A stretch of 64,000 nt of DNA from the NCBI GenBank assembly GCA_002281535.1, contig NCGD01000004.1:1-64000 (forward strand). The letters run 5' to 3'. The notes under the pieces were generated by a model. The model was not told the origin of the DNA and searched no databases. It saw only the letters and a list, made by a program, of their open reading frames with translations. A program made the position numbers and the translations under genes. The stretch is from Sphingomonas sp. 28-63-12. Its GTDB lineage: Bacteria; Pseudomonadota; Alphaproteobacteria; Sphingomonadales; Sphingomonadaceae. Below are positions 52,073 through 60,735 of the stretch, piece after piece. Every line of letters begins with the position of its first letter. The stretch's first letter is position 1.

Positions 52073-52605
52073 ATCCGCTGCGCGTCATCGGTGGACGCTG
52101 CGCCATTGTTGGTGGCGCGATGCGGATCGTCGCCGGTTTCATTCCCTACACCCCCGGCTCGGCGTGGCTGGAGGGGTTTTACGGGCTGATCGATATCTGC
52201 CTGTTGCTTGGTTTGATCGGCATCTTTGGCACGATGGCCAATCGGCTGTGCCGTCTGGGCCTCGCCGGGCTGGTGGTGGCGGTGATCGGTCAAGCATCGA
52301 TCATCGGGCCGGACCCGGTGATATTCGAGATCGATTTTTATCTCGCGGGATCGGCGATATTGCTGATCGGGCTGGCGATCCTGTCGATGGCGATGCTGCG
52401 ATCGGGCCAGATACGGGGGGCCGCGATCGGCTGGCTCACCAGCGTTGGGCTCGCCGTTCTTGCCACGCTAGCAGGTGCCGAACTGCTGATAGCGCCGGCC
52501 GGGATCGCCTTTGGGGCGGGCTTTGTGCTGGCCGGGCGGCGGGCACTGACCGGGACATTTCCCGCCAGCGATACGCCGCGCAATCGGACCGGATTGGCGG
52601 GTTGA
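52069..52605 (+). CDS. Membrane protein co-transcribed with the VOC gene
   Basis: 178 residues with about 6 hydrophobic segments (for example GFYGLIDICLLLGLIGIFG, ILLIGLAILSMAMLR). The start overlaps the VOC stop (ATGA), so the two form a SoxR-controlled operon. No family recognised; a role in export or membrane response to the same stress is inference. Confidence 0.75.
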   Translation: MNPLRVIGGRCAIVGGAMRIVAGFIPYTPGSAWLEGFYGLIDICLLLGLIGIFGTMANRLCRLGLAGLVVAVIGQASIIGPDPVIFEIDFYLAGSAILLIGLAILSMAMLRSGQIRGAAIGWLTSVGLAVLATLAGAELLIAPAGIAFGAGFVLAGRRALTGTFPASDTPRNRTGLAG

Positions 52606-52671
52606 TGCCTGCCCGAAGCAACCATCGGCGCCTGCCCACGTTGTCTGTTCATCCCCCATAGGAGAAAGAAC

Positions 52672-53151
52672 ATGGCCAATGACAGCACCAGCATCGCCGA
52701 TTTTTACAAGGCGCTGAAGCATAGCCCCTTCGTGATGATCGGCCTGGATGACACCCCCGATCATGCCGAACCGATGACCGCGCAGATTGAAGACGGCGTG
52801 CACGACACGCTCTGGTTCTTCACCAGCAGAGACAATCGCGTGGCGATAGGCGGCGGCGCGATGGCGCAGTTCTCATCAAAGGGCCATGATTTTTTCGCCT
52901 GTCTGCACGGCACGCTCAGCGTCAACGCCAACCCCGCGATGATCGACACGCTCTGGTCGAAGCAGGTCGAATCCTGGTTTCCCGGCGGCAAGACCGATCC
53001 CAACCTGCTGCTGATGCACTTCGCCATCGACAGCGCGGAAATGTGGCAGGCCGATTTGTCATTGACCGGCATGGTCAAGATGATGTTCGGCGGCAAGATC
53101 AGCCCGGACGAGGTGGGCGATCACGCCAAATTGACGCTGCACCCCGCCTGA
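52672..53151 (+). CDS. Pyridoxamine 5'-phosphate oxidase-like (general stress) protein
   Basis: 159 residues with AGGAGA before ATG 52672. The split-barrel pattern SPFVMIGLDDTPDHAEPMTA, LWFFTSRDNRVAIGG and VESWFPGGKTDPNLLLMHF matches the general-stress FMN-binding family. It probably binds FMN or F420-like flavin; catalytic function is unknown. It lies just downstream of the SoxR operon and may be part of the same oxidative response. Confidence 0.85.
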   Translation: MANDSTSIADFYKALKHSPFVMIGLDDTPDHAEPMTAQIEDGVHDTLWFFTSRDNRVAIGGGAMAQFSSKGHDFFACLHGTLSVNANPAMIDTLWSKQVESWFPGGKTDPNLLLMHFAIDSAEMWQADLSLTGMVKMMFGGKISPDEVGDHAKLTLHPA

Positions 53152-53188
53152 ATGCCCTGACAGCAACAGGCAGTCGATCGCCGCTCAC

Positions 53189-54421
53189 TCAAGCGTGAGC
53201 GGTGATCCACGCCTCTACCGCCGGGGCGATGGTGTTGCGCCATTTGCTGCCGTTGAAAATGCCGTAATGGCCAGCCCCTTCGGCCATCAGATATTTCTTC
53301 ATCGACGGTGAGAGCTTGTTCGCCAGGCTCAGCGCCGCCTTGGTCTGGCCAAGGCCGGAAATATCGTCACGCTCACCCTCGATCGCCAGCAGGGCGATAT
53401 CGGTGATCGCCGACGGATCAACCGGGCGGCCGCGATGCGTATAGGTGCCATTGGCGATGGCATGCTTCTGAAACACCACCTCGATCGTCTGGAGATAGAA
53501 TTCCGACGTCATGTCGCAGACCGAGCGATATTCCTCGTAAAAATCCTTGGTCGCATCAGCGCTTTCATCGTCACCCTGGACGAGATGCTTGAACATCTCC
53601 CAATGCGAAATCATGTGGTTGCCCAGATTCATCGACATGAAACCGGCAAGCTGCAGGAAGCCCGGATAGACAGTGCGCCCGGCACCGGCATAGGTCATCG
53701 GCACGGTGGCGATGACGTTCTGCTCGAACCACGAATGCGGGCGCTCGGTTGCCAGCGTGTTGACGGCGGTGGGGGCTTCGCGCGTGTCGATCGGGCCGCC
53801 CATCAGCGTCAACGTCTTGGGCCGGCACGGATGCTTGTCCGCGCTCATCACGCAGGCGGCGGCGTAGCATGGCACCGATGGCTGGCAGACCGCGAGCATA
53901 TGCACCCCGCCCTGCCCTTCATTGGGGCCGATCGCCTCCAGGAACGCAATGATATAATCGATATAATCGTCAAGATCGAAGGTGCCATCGGACAGAGGCA
54001 CCAGCTTCGCGTCGCGCCAGTCAGTGATATAGACATCGGCGAATGGCAGCATCCGCTCGACCGTACCACGCAGCAGCGTGGCATAATGGCCCGACATCGG
54101 CGCCACGATCAGCAGCTTGGGGCCACCAGTAATGCCTTCGCGGGCGAATCGCTTGAGCTGGCCAAAGGCCTTTCGGGCGACAATCTCTTCATGAACGGCA
54201 ACGGTCTTGCCGTCGATCACGGTCGAATCGAGGCCGAATTCCGGCTTGCCGCGTGGCGCTGCAGCATGGGCGAACACCTCAAGCGCTGAACCGAGCACCG
54301 GCCCGCCGCTGAAATAGGACCAGGGATTGGCAGGATTTTGGAGCATGCCCGCGCCGAAATTGGCCATTGCACTGGCACCGGCGAGCATCGAGCGCTGCAT
54401 TTCATAGGCATTATAAAGCAT
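53189..54421 (-). CDS. phaZ: Intracellular polyhydroxyalkanoate depolymerase
   Basis: 410 residues, lacking a signal peptide. Conserved stretches: MLYNAYEMQRSMLAGASAMA, LLIVAPMSGHYATLLRGTVE, VYITDWRDAKLVPLSDGTFD, and the nucleophile region LAVCQPSVPCYAAACVM, in which cysteine replaces the lipase-box serine, as in PhaZ1 of Cupriavidus. The end AEGAGHYGIFNGSKWRNTI supplies the late histidine. It breaks down stored PHA in the cytoplasm. It points toward the stress operon but is transcribed apart. Confidence 0.92.
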   Translation of the reverse strand: MLYNAYEMQRSMLAGASAMANFGAGMLQNPANPWSYFSGGPVLGSALEVFAHAAAPRGKPEFGLDSTVIDGKTVAVHEEIVARKAFGQLKRFAREGITGGPKLLIVAPMSGHYATLLRGTVERMLPFADVYITDWRDAKLVPLSDGTFDLDDYIDYIIAFLEAIGPNEGQGGVHMLAVCQPSVPCYAAACVMSADKHPCRPKTLTLMGGPIDTREAPTAVNTLATERPHSWFEQNVIATVPMTYAGAGRTVYPGFLQLAGFMSMNLGNHMISHWEMFKHLVQGDDESADATKDFYEEYRSVCDMTSEFYLQTIEVVFQKHAIANGTYTHRGRPVDPSAITDIALLAIEGERDDISGLGQTKAALSLANKLSPSMKKYLMAEGAGHYGIFNGSKWRNTIAPAVEAWITAHA

Positions 54422-54590
54422 GAAGGTCCTTTGCCACCGAAACGGTTACCTTCCCGTCAAGATCGGCGGCAATAGCATGCTGCAGTGCGGCGGCAAAGCG
54501 CCTGCGTGCGCTTTCAGCGCAGCCATACCCAAAATTCAGGCGGTGATAGCCGTTGAGAGGCCCGAACCGTCCTGCTAGACGCCTGCCATC

Positions 54591-56372
54591 ATGGTCGATC
54601 CCGCCCCCGCTCCCAGCGAGCCCCGCCGCAAGCTTTCCAGTCTGATGATGGTATGGGGCTTTGCGTCCAAATACCCGCTGCAGATCGCGATCGCCGTCCT
54701 TGCCCTGCTTTTCGCCGCTGGCGCGACGCTGTACATCCCCGCCACGTTCAAGCTGGTGGTCGATAACGGCTTTAGCGGCAAGGGCGATCCGGCTTCGATC
54801 GCGCCCTATTTTCAGGGCCTCGGCGTGGTGGTGATCATCCTCGCCATATCCACCGCAGTCCGCTTCTATTTCGTCTCCTGGCTTGGCGAACGCACCGTTG
54901 CCGATGTGCGGGTAGCGGTACACCGCAATCTGCTGCGGCTCGATCCGAAATGGTTCGAGGAAAACCGCCCATCCGAAATCGCCTCGCGATTGACCGCCGA
55001 TACCGCGATCATCGAACAGATTGTCGGGACTACCGTCTCGGTTGCCTTGCGCAACGCGGTGATCGGTGTGGGCGGCGTGATCTATCTGTTCGCGCTGGCG
55101 CCCAAGCTCGCGGCGTCCCTGCTGATCGGCCTGCCCGTGGTGATCCTGCCGATCGTCTTTCTCGGCCGCCGGGTAAGGCAATATTCGCGCTCGAGCCAGG
55201 ACCGGGTTGCCGATATCGGCTCGATCGCGGTCGAGACGCTGGGCGCAATGAAGATCGTCCAGGCATTCGGCCAGGAGAGCCGCGAGGGCGATCGCTTCGC
55301 CGCCGCGGTCGGGCGCAGCTTTGCAACTGCCAAGCGGCGCTTCCGTCTGCGCGCGATCATGACGGCTGCGGTAATTGGCCTGTTGTTCGGCGCGATCGTG
55401 CTGATCATGTGGGATGCGGTGCGCGACGTTGCCAATGGCACGCTGACCGGCGGCTCGATCACTGCCTTTGTTCTGACCGGCGGCTTTGTCGCGGGTGCGT
55501 TCGGCGCGCTGACCGAGGTCTATGGCGATCTGCTGCGTGCATCCGGCGCAGCCGCCCGGCTCAACGACTTGCTCGCCGAAGAGCCCGAAATCTGTGCGCC
55601 TGTGCACCCGGTGGCGCTGCCGGTGCCCGCGATGGGGGGCTTGTCGTTCGACAATGTGACCTTTCGCTATCCGACGCGCCAGGAGGTTTCGGCGCTTGCC
55701 AATTTCTCGCTTGACGTCGCGCCGGGCGAAACGGTGGCGATCGTCGGCCCGTCAGGCGCCGGCAAATCGACCTTGTTCCAGCTGATCCAGCGCTTCTACG
55801 ACCCCGATTCCGGCGTGATCCGGATCGACGGCGTTGCCTTGCCGAGCGCTGACCCCGCCGAAATCCGCAAGCGGATCGCGATGGTGCCGCAGGACACGGT
55901 GATCTTCGGCGCCAGCGCGCGCGACAATCTGCGCTACGGTGATTGGGAAGCCAATGACGATGCGCTATGGGCAGCGGCCGAGGCGGCCAATGCCGCCGAA
56001 TTCCTGCACAAACTGCCCGACCGTCTCGATACCTTTCTTGGCGAAGGCGGCGCGCGGCTGTCGGGAGGCCAGCGCCAGCGTGTCGCGATCGCCCGTGCGC
56101 TGCTGCGCAACGCGCCGATCCTGCTGCTCGACGAAGCGACCAGCGCGCTTGATGCCGAAAGCGAGCGTCTGGTCCAGGAAGCCCTTGAACGGCTGATGGA
56201 GGATCGCACCACATTGGTCATCGCTCACCGCCTCGCCACCGTGCGCGCGGCCGGGCGGATCATCGTGATGGATGACGGCCGGATCGTCGAAAGCGGCACG
56301 CATCAGGCGCTGATCGGGCAGAACGGATTATACGCCAGACTGGCCAGCTTGCAGTTCAGCGAGGCGGCTTGA
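54591..56372 (+). CDS. ABC transporter, fused permease and ATPase (MsbA-like half transporter)
   Basis: 593 residues: a six-helix transmembrane domain (about residues 25-310), then a nucleotide-binding domain. Walker A is VGPSGAGKSTLFQL, the Q loop precedes ARDNLRYGD, the signature motif is RLSGGQRQRVAIARA, Walker B is LLLDEATSALDAE, and H-loop IAHRLATV. It works as a homodimer, exporting a hydrophobic substrate such as lipid, peptide or drug. The substrate is not determinable. Confidence 0.93.
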   Translation: MVDPAPAPSEPRRKLSSLMMVWGFASKYPLQIAIAVLALLFAAGATLYIPATFKLVVDNGFSGKGDPASIAPYFQGLGVVVIILAISTAVRFYFVSWLGERTVADVRVAVHRNLLRLDPKWFEENRPSEIASRLTADTAIIEQIVGTTVSVALRNAVIGVGGVIYLFALAPKLAASLLIGLPVVILPIVFLGRRVRQYSRSSQDRVADIGSIAVETLGAMKIVQAFGQESREGDRFAAAVGRSFATAKRRFRLRAIMTAAVIGLLFGAIVLIMWDAVRDVANGTLTGGSITAFVLTGGFVAGAFGALTEVYGDLLRASGAAARLNDLLAEEPEICAPVHPVALPVPAMGGLSFDNVTFRYPTRQEVSALANFSLDVAPGETVAIVGPSGAGKSTLFQLIQRFYDPDSGVIRIDGVALPSADPAEIRKRIAMVPQDTVIFGASARDNLRYGDWEANDDALWAAAEAANAAEFLHKLPDRLDTFLGEGGARLSGGQRQRVAIARALLRNAPILLLDEATSALDAESERLVQEALERLMEDRTTLVIAHRLATVRAAGRIIVMDDGRIVESGTHQALIGQNGLYARLASLQFSEAA

Positions 56373-56374
56373 GG

Positions 56375-56404
56375 CATTATCCCTCTCCCCCCAGGGAGAG
56401 GTAC
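56375..56404. repeat. Small CCTCTCCC/GGGAGAGG hairpin after the ABC gene
   Basis: CCTCTCCC pairs with GGGAGAGG at 56381-56402, 9 bases after the ABC transporter stop and just before the next gene's Shine-Dalgarno. It resembles half of the putA-type palindrome and may be a remnant. Confidence 0.45.
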
Positions 56405-56422
56405 AAGTCAGGAGAGACGATC

Positions 56423-57592
56423 ATGGCACGCGAATTCGACGTCATCGTTTATGGGGCTACCGGTTATACCGGCCGCCTGGTCGCCGAATATCTTGCCCAG
56501 GCCTATCCCGGCGCCGACAAGCCGAAATGGGCGATGGCCGGGCGTTCGCTCGCGAAGCTGGAGGAGGTGCGCGATGTGATCGGCGCACCGGCCGATACCC
56601 CGCTTGTCACTGCCGATGCCGAAGACCCCGCCAGTGTCCGCGCGATGTGCAATCGCGCCACCGTGATCCTGACGACCGTTGGACCCTATCAGCTTTACGG
56701 CAGCGACCTTGTCGCCGCCTGCGCTGAAACCGGCACTGCCTATGTCGATCTGTGCGGCGAGCCCGCGTGGATGCGCGAGATGATCGAGGCGCACCATGCA
56801 ACCGCCCAGAAGACCGGCGCACGGATCGTCTTTTCCTGTGGTTTCGATTCGATCCCTTTCGATCTGGGCGTGCTGACGCTGCAGGAAGCCGCCATCGCCA
56901 AGTTCGGCAAGCCCGCCCCACGCGTCAAATGCCGGGTACGCACGATGAAGGGTACTTTTTCCGGCGGCACTGCCGCGAGCCTGAAGGCGACCATGGCGGC
57001 AGCGGCGCGCAACCCGATGCTGATCGGCGTCCTGACCGATCCCTTCGCCCTCACACCGGGATTCAAGGGGCCAAGCCAGCCCAAGGGTATGCTGCCCGAA
57101 TATGACAAGGCGATCGACAGCTGGGTAGCCCCGTTCGTGATGGCCGCGATCAACACCAAGAATGTCCACCGCACCAATTTCCTGCTGGGCGAGGCCTATG
57201 GCGCCGATTTCGTTTATGACGAGATGGTCGTGGCGGGGCTGGGCGAGATGGGCAAGGCCGCTGCCGAAGCGCTGGCCAAGATGAACCCGTTTTCGGGCGA
57301 CAAGGGCCCCAAGCCCGGCGAAGGCCCGTCAAAAGAAGAGCGCGACGCCGGCCACTACGATATTCTTTTCATTGGCGAGACGGCGGACGGTCAGCGGATC
57401 GACGCGGTCGTCACTGGCGATCGCGACCCTGGCTATGGATCGACCAGCAAGATGATCGCCGAAAGCGCGCTGTGCCTGGTCCAGGATGTGGCCGATGCGA
57501 AAGGGGGCATCTGGACGCCCGGCGCGATCATGGGCCCGGTATTGCGGCAGCGGCTGATCGACAAGGCGGGGCTGACCTTTACGGCAGGCTGA
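56423..57592 (+). CDS. Saccharopine-dehydrogenase-like / trans-acting enoyl-reductase family protein
   Basis: 389 residues from MAREFDVIVYGATGYTGRLV, a Rossmann start (G-A-T-G-Y-T-G-R) with CAGGAG upstream. RIVFSCGFDSIPFDLGVLT and CRVRTMKGTFSGGTAAS follow the saccharopine-dehydrogenase-like family that includes mycobacterial trans-acting enoyl reductases; the C-terminus MIAESALCLVQDVADAKGGIWTPGAIMG is conserved. It is NAD(P)H-dependent. The substrate is not known here. Confidence 0.88.
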   Translation: MAREFDVIVYGATGYTGRLVAEYLAQAYPGADKPKWAMAGRSLAKLEEVRDVIGAPADTPLVTADAEDPASVRAMCNRATVILTTVGPYQLYGSDLVAACAETGTAYVDLCGEPAWMREMIEAHHATAQKTGARIVFSCGFDSIPFDLGVLTLQEAAIAKFGKPAPRVKCRVRTMKGTFSGGTAASLKATMAAAARNPMLIGVLTDPFALTPGFKGPSQPKGMLPEYDKAIDSWVAPFVMAAINTKNVHRTNFLLGEAYGADFVYDEMVVAGLGEMGKAAAEALAKMNPFSGDKGPKPGEGPSKEERDAGHYDILFIGETADGQRIDAVVTGDRDPGYGSTSKMIAESALCLVQDVADAKGGIWTPGAIMGPVLRQRLIDKAGLTFTAG

Positions 57593-57596
57593 CGGC

Positions 57597-57935
57597 CTAT
57601 CGTTCGACGTAAAGGACCATCGCTAGCGCCACCAGCACCAGCGCGAGCAGCACGGCGACGACCATCGACAATCGCCTTCGGCGGCCAATATCCGCATCAT
57701 AGGCCGCCAGATCGAGGTAGAAGCGATGACGACCGGCGTCACGGATGATGCCGCTCTGGACCATGCGCACGAAAATCTTTTCGTCGGCAGGTGTCGTCGT
57801 GCTGAAATAGATGGCGTCCTCTGGCGTCACCGCGCGTTGCGCCATGAACACCTGAGCAAGCCGGCGACGCGTGCGATCAAGCGCTGCGGTTTCGATCGTC
57901 ACACGCCGGTTGGTCGAGGCGGGCAGGATCGCCAT
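57597..57935 (-). CDS. Small C-tail-anchored protein, paralogue of the next gene
   Basis: 112 residues. A soluble N-terminal part (RRRLAQVFMAQRAVTPEDAI, MVQSGIIRDAGRHRFYLDLA) ends in one transmembrane helix (LSMVVAVLLALVLVALAMVLY). It shares size, helix position and the pattern of an Y-x-D-x-x-x-Y-D segment before basic residues (AYDADIGRRRR) with the gene at 57938. It starts 2 bp after that gene's stop, so the two are a tandem duplicate operon. Confidence 0.6.
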   Translation of the reverse strand: MAILPASTNRRVTIETAALDRTRRRLAQVFMAQRAVTPEDAIYFSTTTPADEKIFVRMVQSGIIRDAGRHRFYLDLAAYDADIGRRRRLSMVVAVLLALVLVALAMVLYVER

Positions 57936-57937
57936 GC

Positions 57938-58234
57938 TCAGCTGACCAACGCGACGACCGCGCCACCGACCAAGGCCAGCGCTGCCAAGGTCAGGCCGAT
58001 GCGCTGACGGCGTTGGCCATTGTGTGAATCATAGGTCGGCACATCGATATAATAGCCGCCTTTGGCGACCGGCACGATGACGCCCGCCCGGACATAACGA
58101 TCGAGCATCCGTCGCTCGATCGCGCGGCGGGGGGTAAAGCCTACCGCGCTGTCGGCGGAGACCGCATTGCAGGACAGGAAGTGCGAGACGACATTGCGTC
58201 TGGCGCGGGCGACGACTGCTGCTGCTGCTCCCAT
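57938..58234 (-). CDS. Small C-tail-anchored protein, paralogue of the preceding gene
   Basis: 98 residues, starting MGAAAAVVARARRNVVSHFL. The segment FTPRRAIERRMLDRYVRAGV resembles the equivalent part of its neighbour, and YYIDVPTYDSHNGQRRQRIG corresponds to the Y-x-D/A-YD-basic stretch. It ends in a transmembrane helix (IGLTLAALALVGGAVVALVS). Function unknown. It lies between a dehydrogenase-like gene and rnr, on the rnr strand. Confidence 0.6.
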   Translation of the reverse strand: MGAAAAVVARARRNVVSHFLSCNAVSADSAVGFTPRRAIERRMLDRYVRAGVIVPVAKGGYYIDVPTYDSHNGQRRQRIGLTLAALALVGGAVVALVS

Positions 58235-58340
58235 CTCATCCTCCCGCGCGATATTGCCGATATTGCCCTGACGATTCTTGCGCGTCTTGGCACAAATGGT
58301 AGCATTTCTTTGCTACCCGGCAATGGGGCAAAACACGGTA

Positions 58341-60656
58341 TCAGCGCCGCTTGCCCTGATGGCGAATATTGGCCGGGCGGCCACGATGCTTGATCACCCG
58401 CTTCGGCTTGTCGCCCCGTGGCGCACCGTTGCTGCTGCCCTTTCCATCGACCATTTCGAATCGCAACGCGCCCGATACCGGATTGGCCTCGGCCAGCCTT
58501 AGTTGCAGCCGCATGCCGCTCGAATAGGTCTCGCCGCTGTGTTCGCCGATCAGCGCCTTGGCGGCCTCGTCATAGCGAAAATATTCGCGGCCAATGTCGC
58601 GCACCGGCATCAACCCGTCGCCGCCAATCCCTTCGACCGTGGCGAAGAACCCGAAATTGAGCACGCCGGTGATGCGGGCATCGACCACTTCACCGACGCG
58701 TTCGCCGAGATAGGCCGCGACATAGCGATCGATCGTATCGCGTTCCGCCTCCATCGCCCGGCGCTCCAGCATCGAAATGCTCTCGCCGATTTGCTCCATC
58801 GATGCGCCCTCAGCATCGGTCAGCCCGCCCGGGCCGAGCTTATAGGCGGCGACCAGCGAGCGGTGGACGATCAGATCGGCATAGCGCCTGATCGGCGAGG
58901 TGAAATGCGCGTAACTGCCCAGCGCAAGCCCGAAATGGCCGTGATTGCCGGGCGCATAATAGGCTTGAGTCTGGGTGCGCAGTATCTGCTCCATCACCTG
59001 CGGCCGGAAATCGCTGTCGCCGATCCGGTCGATCACATGGTTAAAGGTCGATGGCTTCACCACCTGCCCCAGCGCGAATTCCACCCCGAAAGTCTTGAGA
59101 TAATCCTTGAGCGCGACCAGCTTCTCACGCGAGGGCGGCTCATGGTCGCGGTACATGACCGGCGCCTTTTTCTTCTCCAGCGCCTTGGCCGCCGCGACAT
59201 TGGCGGCGATCATATATTCCTCGATCAGCTTGTGCGCATCGAGCCGCTCGCGCGGCGCAACCGACATGATCCGGCCCTTCTCGTCCAGCACCACACGGCG
59301 TTCCGGCAGATCGAGATCAAGCGGCGCCCGCTTCGCCCGCGCGGCGGCCAGCGCCCGCCAGCAGGACCAGAGTGGCAGGAGGGCTGACTCCAGCAAACCG
59401 GCATCCCAGCGAAAGCTGGGATCTTGCGCCGGCAAGGACCCGCCATCGGCCTGAGGCCCCAGCTTCCGCTGGGGCGACGCTTGTTTGGCAGTGTGTGCAT
59501 CAATCGCCGCTTGTGCCTCTTCATAAGCGATGTTCGCCGCGATCCGCACCACGGCGCGCGTGAAATGCCAGCTTTTCAGCGCGCCGCCCTTGCTAATCTG
59601 CAAATGGCAAACCAGCGCTGCCCGGTCCTCGCCCTGTTTCAGCGAGCACACATCGGCCGACAGCAATTCGGGCAGCATCGGCACCACCCGGTCGGGGAAA
59701 TAGACGCTGTTCCCGCGCCGCCGCGCTTCCTTGTCGATGGCAGAGCCCGGGCGCACATAAAAGCTGACATCGGCAATCGCGACGATCGCCTTCCACCCGC
59801 CCGCATTCTCCGCATCGTCGTCAGGCGTCGCCCACACTGCATCGTCATGGTCACGCGCATCCTCGGGGTCGATCGCGACAATCGGCAGATGCCGCAAATC
59901 CTCTCGGGTCTCACCCAGCGCCTGCCGCGCCACCTCGGCTGCTTCCTCGATCGCCTCGGGCGCAAACTCGACCGGAATGCCCAGCTTGTGGATCGCGATC
60001 ATCGAGAAGCTGCGCGGGGCAAACGGATCGCCCAGCACCTGCGTCACCCGCGCGGTGATACGCGGCGGGCGCCCGGTCTTCTCCGCCAGGACCAGATCGC
60101 CCGGATTGGCGCCGCCAGCTTCTGAGACCTGATGTTCGCGCCGCTCGCGCTTATCGACGCCGATCAGCCAAAGCTTGCCGCCCTCCTCGCGCAACACGCC
60201 GAGCATCAACTCCTCACCCTTGGCGAGCGATTTCAGCGGATGTGCGATCCAGCCATTGCCGGCCTCCTCGGTCCGCGCGAGAATCCGGTCGCCGATGCCG
60301 AGCGCCCCGCGCCGGCTCTTTTCCTTCACGCGCAACCGGGGCGCGGGCGTATCCGCCTGCCAACTCTCAGGCACCGCCCAGCATTGCCCGTCATCGCCGA
60401 CATCGGTGACGCGCAGCACCGTCACCTTGGGCACACCGCCCATCTGATGGAACGCGCGGCCCGGCGCACTGTCGATCAGCCCCTCATCGGCCATGTCCTT
60501 CAACAGGGCCTTGAGCGCGATCTTCTCCGCGCCGTGCAGGCCGAACGCCTTGGCGATCTCGCGCTTACCGACCGAGGTATCGGCCGAGGCAATGAAATCG
60601 AGGATCTGCTTGGAGGTGGGCAGGCCGGCGGAGGGCTTGGAAGTGAATTTAGGCAT
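58341..60656 (-). CDS. rnr: Ribonuclease R
   Basis: 771 residues from ATG 60656 (the frame extends 12 codons further from TTG). It degrades structured RNA 3' to 5'. Order: helix-turn-helix domain (ILDFIASADTSVGKREIAKAF), cold-shock domains, the RNB catalytic core with ARDHDDAVWATPDDD (metal-binding aspartates) and MYRDHEPPSREKLVALKD, and an S1 domain (VVDARITGVLNFGFFATVEG). It has a basic tail (KPKRVIKHRGRP). Unusually, residues about 392-425 (KQASPQRKLGPQADGGSLPA...) are encoded by an inserted palindromic element; the enzyme core remains in frame. Confidence 0.94.
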   Translation of the reverse strand: MPKFTSKPSAGLPTSKQILDFIASADTSVGKREIAKAFGLHGAEKIALKALLKDMADEGLIDSAPGRAFHQMGGVPKVTVLRVTDVGDDGQCWAVPESWQADTPAPRLRVKEKSRRGALGIGDRILARTEEAGNGWIAHPLKSLAKGEELMLGVLREEGGKLWLIGVDKRERREHQVSEAGGANPGDLVLAEKTGRPPRITARVTQVLGDPFAPRSFSMIAIHKLGIPVEFAPEAIEEAAEVARQALGETREDLRHLPIVAIDPEDARDHDDAVWATPDDDAENAGGWKAIVAIADVSFYVRPGSAIDKEARRRGNSVYFPDRVVPMLPELLSADVCSLKQGEDRAALVCHLQISKGGALKSWHFTRAVVRIAANIAYEEAQAAIDAHTAKQASPQRKLGPQADGGSLPAQDPSFRWDAGLLESALLPLWSCWRALAAARAKRAPLDLDLPERRVVLDEKGRIMSVAPRERLDAHKLIEEYMIAANVAAAKALEKKKAPVMYRDHEPPSREKLVALKDYLKTFGVEFALGQVVKPSTFNHVIDRIGDSDFRPQVMEQILRTQTQAYYAPGNHGHFGLALGSYAHFTSPIRRYADLIVHRSLVAAYKLGPGGLTDAEGASMEQIGESISMLERRAMEAERDTIDRYVAAYLGERVGEVVDARITGVLNFGFFATVEGIGGDGLMPVRDIGREYFRYDEAAKALIGEHSGETYSSGMRLQLRLAEANPVSGALRFEMVDGKGSSNGAPRGDKPKRVIKHRGRPANIRHQGKRR
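59394..59487. repeat. In-frame palindromic element inside rnr
   Basis: The small hairpin CCCAGCGAAAGCTGGG (59405-59420) and, 40 bp on, CCCCAGCTTCCGCTGGGG (59457-59474) sit in a stretch that codes for SPQRKLGPQADGG and, nearby, DPSFRWDAG. The protein on either side aligns in sense with ordinary RNase R. The boxes recall the dispersed family at 45207-45325 (GAAAGC, CAGCTTTCGCTGGGG). Confidence 0.75.
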
Positions 60657-60735
60657 CGCCAAGGGGATAGGCGGTCGCGCGCCAGTTACCAAATTCCTTC
60701 TGTGCGAATGGACGCCACCAAGCTATCGGACAGCG

